Positions 62,260-64,000 of a DNA stretch of 64,000 bases are shown here, one piece after another; the first letter of the stretch is position 1; each line of letters begins with the position of its first letter. Below the pieces are notes generated by a model, which was given only the letters and a program-made list of their open reading frames with translations, was not told the origin of the DNA and did not search any database. The stretch is from Poriferisodalis sp965208485 (GTDB lineage Bacteria; Actinomycetota; Acidimicrobiia; Acidimicrobiales; Poriferisodalaceae). The DNA lies in assembly GCF_965208485.1 (NCBI RefSeq), contig NZ_OZ242344.1, forward strand, positions 2,418,001-2,482,000, given 5' to 3'. A program made the translations under genes and the position numbers.

Positions 62260-63177
62260 ATGGGAACAACATCGAATCTGGTGCGAACCGAGCCGCGGAG
62301 TCTGGGTGCCGACGGCCCTACAGTGGGGCCGCTGGCGCTGGGCCTGTGGCGCTTCACCGACACCGGCCAGAACGCGGCGCTGATCGAAGCCGGGCTGGAT
62401 CTGGGCATGAGCCTGGTCGACATCGCCGACGTGTACGGACTCGACTGGGGCGGCACTGGCTTCGGCAGCTGCGAAGAGAGGCTGGGCACTGTGCTGGAGG
62501 CCCGGCCGGACCTGCGCAACCGGATGGTGCTGGCCACCAAGGGCGGCATCATCCCGCCGGTGCCGTACGACTCGAGCGCTGTGGCGTTGCGCGCCGCCTG
62601 CGAGGCCTCGCTGGCGCGACTGGAGACCGACCGCATCGATCTGTACCAAGTGCACCGGCCCGACATGTTCACCCACCCGGCCGAGCTGGCGGACACCCTC
62701 GACACGCTGGTGGCTGACGGGCTGGTGGGTGCGGTCGGGGTCTCCAACTACACGCCAGCACAGACCCGGGCGCTGGCCGCGCATCTCGACGCACCGCTGG
62801 TCAGCACCCAGCCCGAGTACTCGGCCGCCTGCCTGGATCCGCTGCGTGACGGCACGCTCGACCTGTGTGCCGAGACCGGCATCGTGCCGCTGGCATGGAG
62901 TCCGCTTGGCGGGGGGCGACTCGTCGGAGCAGGCTCCTCGGCCGGGGTGCGCCCGGAGTTGATCGCTACGCTGGACCGCCTCGCCGAACGGGAGCAGGTC
63001 GACCGGGCCGCCGTGTGCGTGGCCTTCGTGCTGGCCCACCCGACCGCACCGGTCGCCATCGTGGGCACCCAGCGGCCCGAGCGGCTCACCTCGCTCCAGG
63101 CAGCCCTCGGCGTTCATCTCGACCGCAACGATGTGTACGACATCGTCGAGGCGTCGGAAGGACGACCGCTGCCGTGA
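62260..63177 (+). CDS. aldo/keto reductase
   Basis: 305 residues, TIM-barrel oxidoreductase. Catalytic tetrad visible: Asp in SLVDIADVYG, Tyr in the same motif, Lys in VLATKGGI and His in YQVHRPDM. C-terminal NADPH-binding segment APVAIVGTQRPERL. Six bases downstream of the permease stop and overlapping the next gene, so it is in the sugar operon and may reduce a sugar-derived carbonyl. Confidence 0.92.
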   Translation: MGTTSNLVRTEPRSLGADGPTVGPLALGLWRFTDTGQNAALIEAGLDLGMSLVDIADVYGLDWGGTGFGSCEERLGTVLEARPDLRNRMVLATKGGIIPPVPYDSSAVALRAACEASLARLETDRIDLYQVHRPDMFTHPAELADTLDTLVADGLVGAVGVSNYTPAQTRALAAHLDAPLVSTQPEYSAACLDPLRDGTLDLCAETGIVPLAWSPLGGGRLVGAGSSAGVRPELIATLDRLAEREQVDRAAVCVAFVLAHPTAPVAIVGTQRPERLTSLQAALGVHLDRNDVYDIVEASEGRPLP

Positions 63178-64000
63178 GCGGCGGCACACCCTCCGCCGGC
63201 CGGCCGATGCGCTTCGGCGTCATCGGCACCGGAATGATGGGCATCGAGCACCTCGCCAACGTGATTGCGCTCGACGGCGCCGAGATCGCCGCTGTCTGCG
63301 ACAACTGGGAACCCTCGCTGAAGGCTGCGCAGCACGAACTCGCCCGAAGCGGGCTCGACCCGGTGCCGGCGTTCGACCACCACCACGACTTGCTCGATGC
63401 AGGCCTGTGCGATGCGGTGATCGTCGCAACGCCCAACCATCTCCATACCGACATCGTTCTGGACGTGGCGTCGGCCGGTCTGCCCCAGCTCGTGGAGAAG
63501 CCGCTCGCCACGACGTTGGAGGACTGCCGCCGGATCATCCGCGGCGTCGAAGCGCTCGGGCCAGCGGCACCGCTCGTGTGGGTGGGCCTCGAGTACCGCT
63601 ACATGGCGCCCGCGGCCGCGCTGATCGAACAGGCGCATGCCGGGACAGCCGGGCAGATCCGCATGGTGTCCATCCGCGAGCACCGCTTCCCCTTCCAGCC
63701 GAAGGTGCGTGACTGGAACCGGTTCAACTGCAATACCGGCGGGACACTCGTCGAGAAGTGCTGCCACTTCTTCGATCTCATGCGGGTCATCGTTCCGAGC
63801 GAGCCGGTCCGTGTCATGGCCTCGGGAGCCCAGGACCTGAACCATCTCGACGAGTGCTACGGAGGCGCAACTCCCGACATCTTGGACAACGCGTTCGTGA
63901 TCGTGGACTTCGTGTCGGGCGCTCGGGCCCTGCTGGACCTCTGCATGTTCGCCGACGCCACCCGCAATCAGGAGGAGATCTCGGTGGTGGGTGACGACGG
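63174..64000 (+). CDS. Gfo/Idh/MocA-family oxidoreductase, partial
   Basis: 275 codons to the window edge; full members have 330-400. GTG start overlaps the previous stop (GTGA), with GGAAGGA about 10 nt upstream; ATG 63207 is an alternative. Rossmann motif FGVIGTGMMGIEHL, then VIVATPNHLHTDIVL and the family lysine in LVEKPLATT, and GGTLVEKCCHFFDLMR with the conserved His. It probably oxidises or reduces a sugar or polyol with NAD(P) in this carbohydrate locus. Confidence 0.93.
   Translation, partial: MSGGTPSAGRPMRFGVIGTGMMGIEHLANVIALDGAEIAAVCDNWEPSLKAAQHELARSGLDPVPAFDHHHDLLDAGLCDAVIVATPNHLHTDIVLDVASAGLPQLVEKPLATTLEDCRRIIRGVEALGPAAPLVWVGLEYRYMAPAAALIEQAHAGTAGQIRMVSIREHRFPFQPKVRDWNRFNCNTGGTLVEKCCHFFDLMRVIVPSEPVRVMASGAQDLNHLDECYGGATPDILDNAFVIVDFVSGARALLDLCMFADATRNQEEISVVGDD

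Overview
The window is high-GC DNA with actinobacterial gene content: a DtxR-type regulator with Bfd and bacterioferritin, CoxL/CoxM/CoxS-type molybdenum hydroxylases, DUF3179 and RCC1-like secreted proteins, and an ABC solute-binding lipoprotein with a Met/Asp-only linker. This mix suits an environmental, perhaps marine or host-associated, Acidimicrobiia-like lineage. That placement is inference from gene style; no rRNA or other marker gene is present, and no tRNA or CRISPR array was seen.

Layout. 1-3591: end of a molybdenum hydroxylase operon (minus) and a DtxR-family regulator. 3645-20908: a 17-kb mobile island bounded by two identical, same-orientation IS1380-like copies. It holds nested or chimeric IS3-like, ISL3, IS1380 and IS630 elements and two MITE-like elements. 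Its cargo is a prepilin-like gene, a large secreted protein whose C-terminal phospholipase A2 domain was cut off by an ISL3 insertion with a perfect 8-bp target duplication, a lipoprotein and an RDD membrane protein. The island separates dtxR from bfd-bfr, and a short repeat lies on both of its outer edges. 21.0-25.1 kb: bfd, bfr, a DUF3179 lipoprotein and a multi-pass membrane protein. 25.4-34.8 kb: very large secreted repeat proteins (subtilase, RCC1-like, cadherin-like, leucine-rich), apparently broken by a stop codon and frameshifts. 35.2-41.5 kb: an IS110 element, a molybdenum hydroxylase operon with a MoaD/ThiS-like protein, and an ISL3 relic.

41.5-55.1 kb reads as a defence or accessory island. 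It contains a minus-strand operon (GHKL ATPase, two uncharacterised proteins, cytosine-5 DNA methyltransferase), then a divergent pair made of a DyP peroxidase and an AhpD-like protein, then a PHP-nuclease/SMC-type ATPase followed by a Schlafen/AlbA_2 ATP-binding protein, and finally a coiled-coil protein of unknown function. The AhpD-like gene carries an in-frame TGA exactly where the second cysteine of the CxxC active site belongs. A stem-loop with a GGUCU apical loop, like the E. coli fdhF SECIS, follows it. It is therefore very probably a CxxU selenoprotein that standard gene callers would split in two.

55.2-64.0 kb: a PEBP-family protein and an alpha-glucoside-type utilisation locus (GH13 enzyme, solute-binding lipoprotein, two permeases, aldo/keto reductase, Gfo/Idh/MocA oxidoreductase, cut by the window edge), with two LacI-type palindromes upstream of the first two genes.

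Several of the disruptions are single-base changes, some in G runs. Assembly error has to be excluded before they are called real mutations.
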